NCBI GenBank assembly: GCA_001796045.1
Contig: MGLN01000031.1
Location: 11,990-26,087, forward strand
Source: Caulobacterales bacterium RIFOXYB1_FULL_67_16
GTDB taxonomy: Bacteria > Pseudomonadota > Alphaproteobacteria > Caulobacterales > Caulobacteraceae
Direction of reading: 5' to 3'
DNA: 14,098 nt
The position numbers and the translations under genes were made by a program. A model generated the notes under the pieces. That model saw only the letters and a list, made by a program, of their open reading frames with translations. It was not told where the DNA came from and made no database searches. Positions within the stretch are counted from its first letter, which is position 1, and every line of letters begins with the position of its first letter. This document shows, in pieces, positions 13,757 through 14,098 of the stretch.

Positions 13757-14098
13757 CAGGAGGCCTCGGCCCGGGGGCGCAGGCCGTCCAGAAGGATGGC
13801 GCGGGTGCGTTGGGACACAGCCTGACGCTCGGCTTCGTCGGCGCCCTGGAAGCCGGCGCCGAGCAGGGTGGCGATCAGGCGAATATCCATCGGCCGCAGA
13901 TCCTTTCGCACCAGGCCGGCCGCCTGGGCGCGTCGCAGAGGGGCGGCGCCCGCCTCCATCAAGCTTTGCCGCAAGGGCGTAAGCGCGTCGGGCGACCGAA
14001 CGTTCCGCACCAGGCCCGCCAGGCCGGCGTTACGGATCATGTCCTCGGCCAGCCGGTCCACAAACCAGAAGAAGACCTCGGGCGCCTCGCCCTGTTCG
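13756..14098 (-). CDS. TetR-family regulator, C-terminal part (runs off right edge)
   Basis: The frame is open from the right edge down to TGA at 13758-13756, giving the last 113 residues. The DNA-binding N-terminus lies outside the window. The helical segments PEVFFWFVDRLAEDMIRNAG, RQSLMEAGAAPLRRAQAAG, VRKDLRPMDIRLIATLLGAG and ERQAVSQRTRAILLDGLRP fit the ligand-binding C-terminal domain of a TetR/AcrR repressor. In particular, 'A-x-x-x-G-x-V-R-x-D-x-x-x-x-D' before a helix is typical. Its stop overlaps the transporter start, so it is the first known cistron of this operon and probably its local regulator, responding to a pump substrate. The identification rests on the C-terminal half and context only. 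Confidence 0.82.
   Translation of the reverse strand, partial: EQGEAPEVFFWFVDRLAEDMIRNAGLAGLVRNVRSPDALTPLRQSLMEAGAAPLRRAQAAGLVRKDLRPMDIRLIATLLGAGFQGADEAERQAVSQRTRAILLDGLRPRAEAS

Noticed and set aside
12377..13825. 482-aa plus-strand open frame opposite the MFS gene
   Set aside because: Gln/Gly/Asp-rich shadow of a gene with about 14 hydrophobic helices; no domain recognised.

Overview
The window is high-GC DNA with dense, mostly overlapping genes and high-GC third codon positions. The style of the flagellar, two-component and efflux genes suggests an alphaproteobacterium of the Caulobacterales (Brevundimonas/Caulobacter type). This is inferred from protein character; no marker gene is present.

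Left part (1-5530) is a flagellar rod-distal/filament locus. A flagellin runs off the left edge on the minus strand. Divergent from it is a tight plus-strand series: flgD (hook cap), flgE (hook), a 106-aa helical protein that is probably a FlgN-like chaperone, flgK and flgL (hook-filament junction). Junctions after flgE overlap by 1 to 4 bases, which implies one operon with translational coupling. The 192-bp divergent region holds two perfect inverted repeats, and flgD lacks a visible Shine-Dalgarno sequence.

Middle part (5531-9930) is a signalling module. An OmpR-like response regulator and an EnvZ-like kinase are encoded on the plus strand. A second kinase is encoded tail-to-tail on the minus strand, 16 bp from the first. 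The two kinases are paralogs by architecture and motif, but the second carries about 250 extra, low-complexity Pro/Ala/Gly-rich residues in its predicted periplasmic domain. No second response regulator lies beside it, so one regulator may serve two sensors.

The stretch from 9931 to 10930 is the least ordinary. It has a 67-aa small ORF, a 328-bp gene-free, AT-richer stretch with nested palindromes built on GTGCAA/TTGCAC half-sites, and a good intrinsic terminator with no obvious gene in front of it. It also has a 58-aa hydrophilic small gene on the minus strand whose ribosome binding site lies in a hairpin.

Right part (10931-14098) is a minus-strand efflux operon: a TetR-type regulator (cut by the right edge), a 14-helix DHA2-like MFS transporter with degenerate family motifs, and an EmrA/HlyD-like membrane fusion protein. 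The 58-aa gene may be its last cistron. No outer-membrane channel gene is in view.

There are no tRNA or rRNA genes, CRISPR arrays, transposases or phage genes that I can support.
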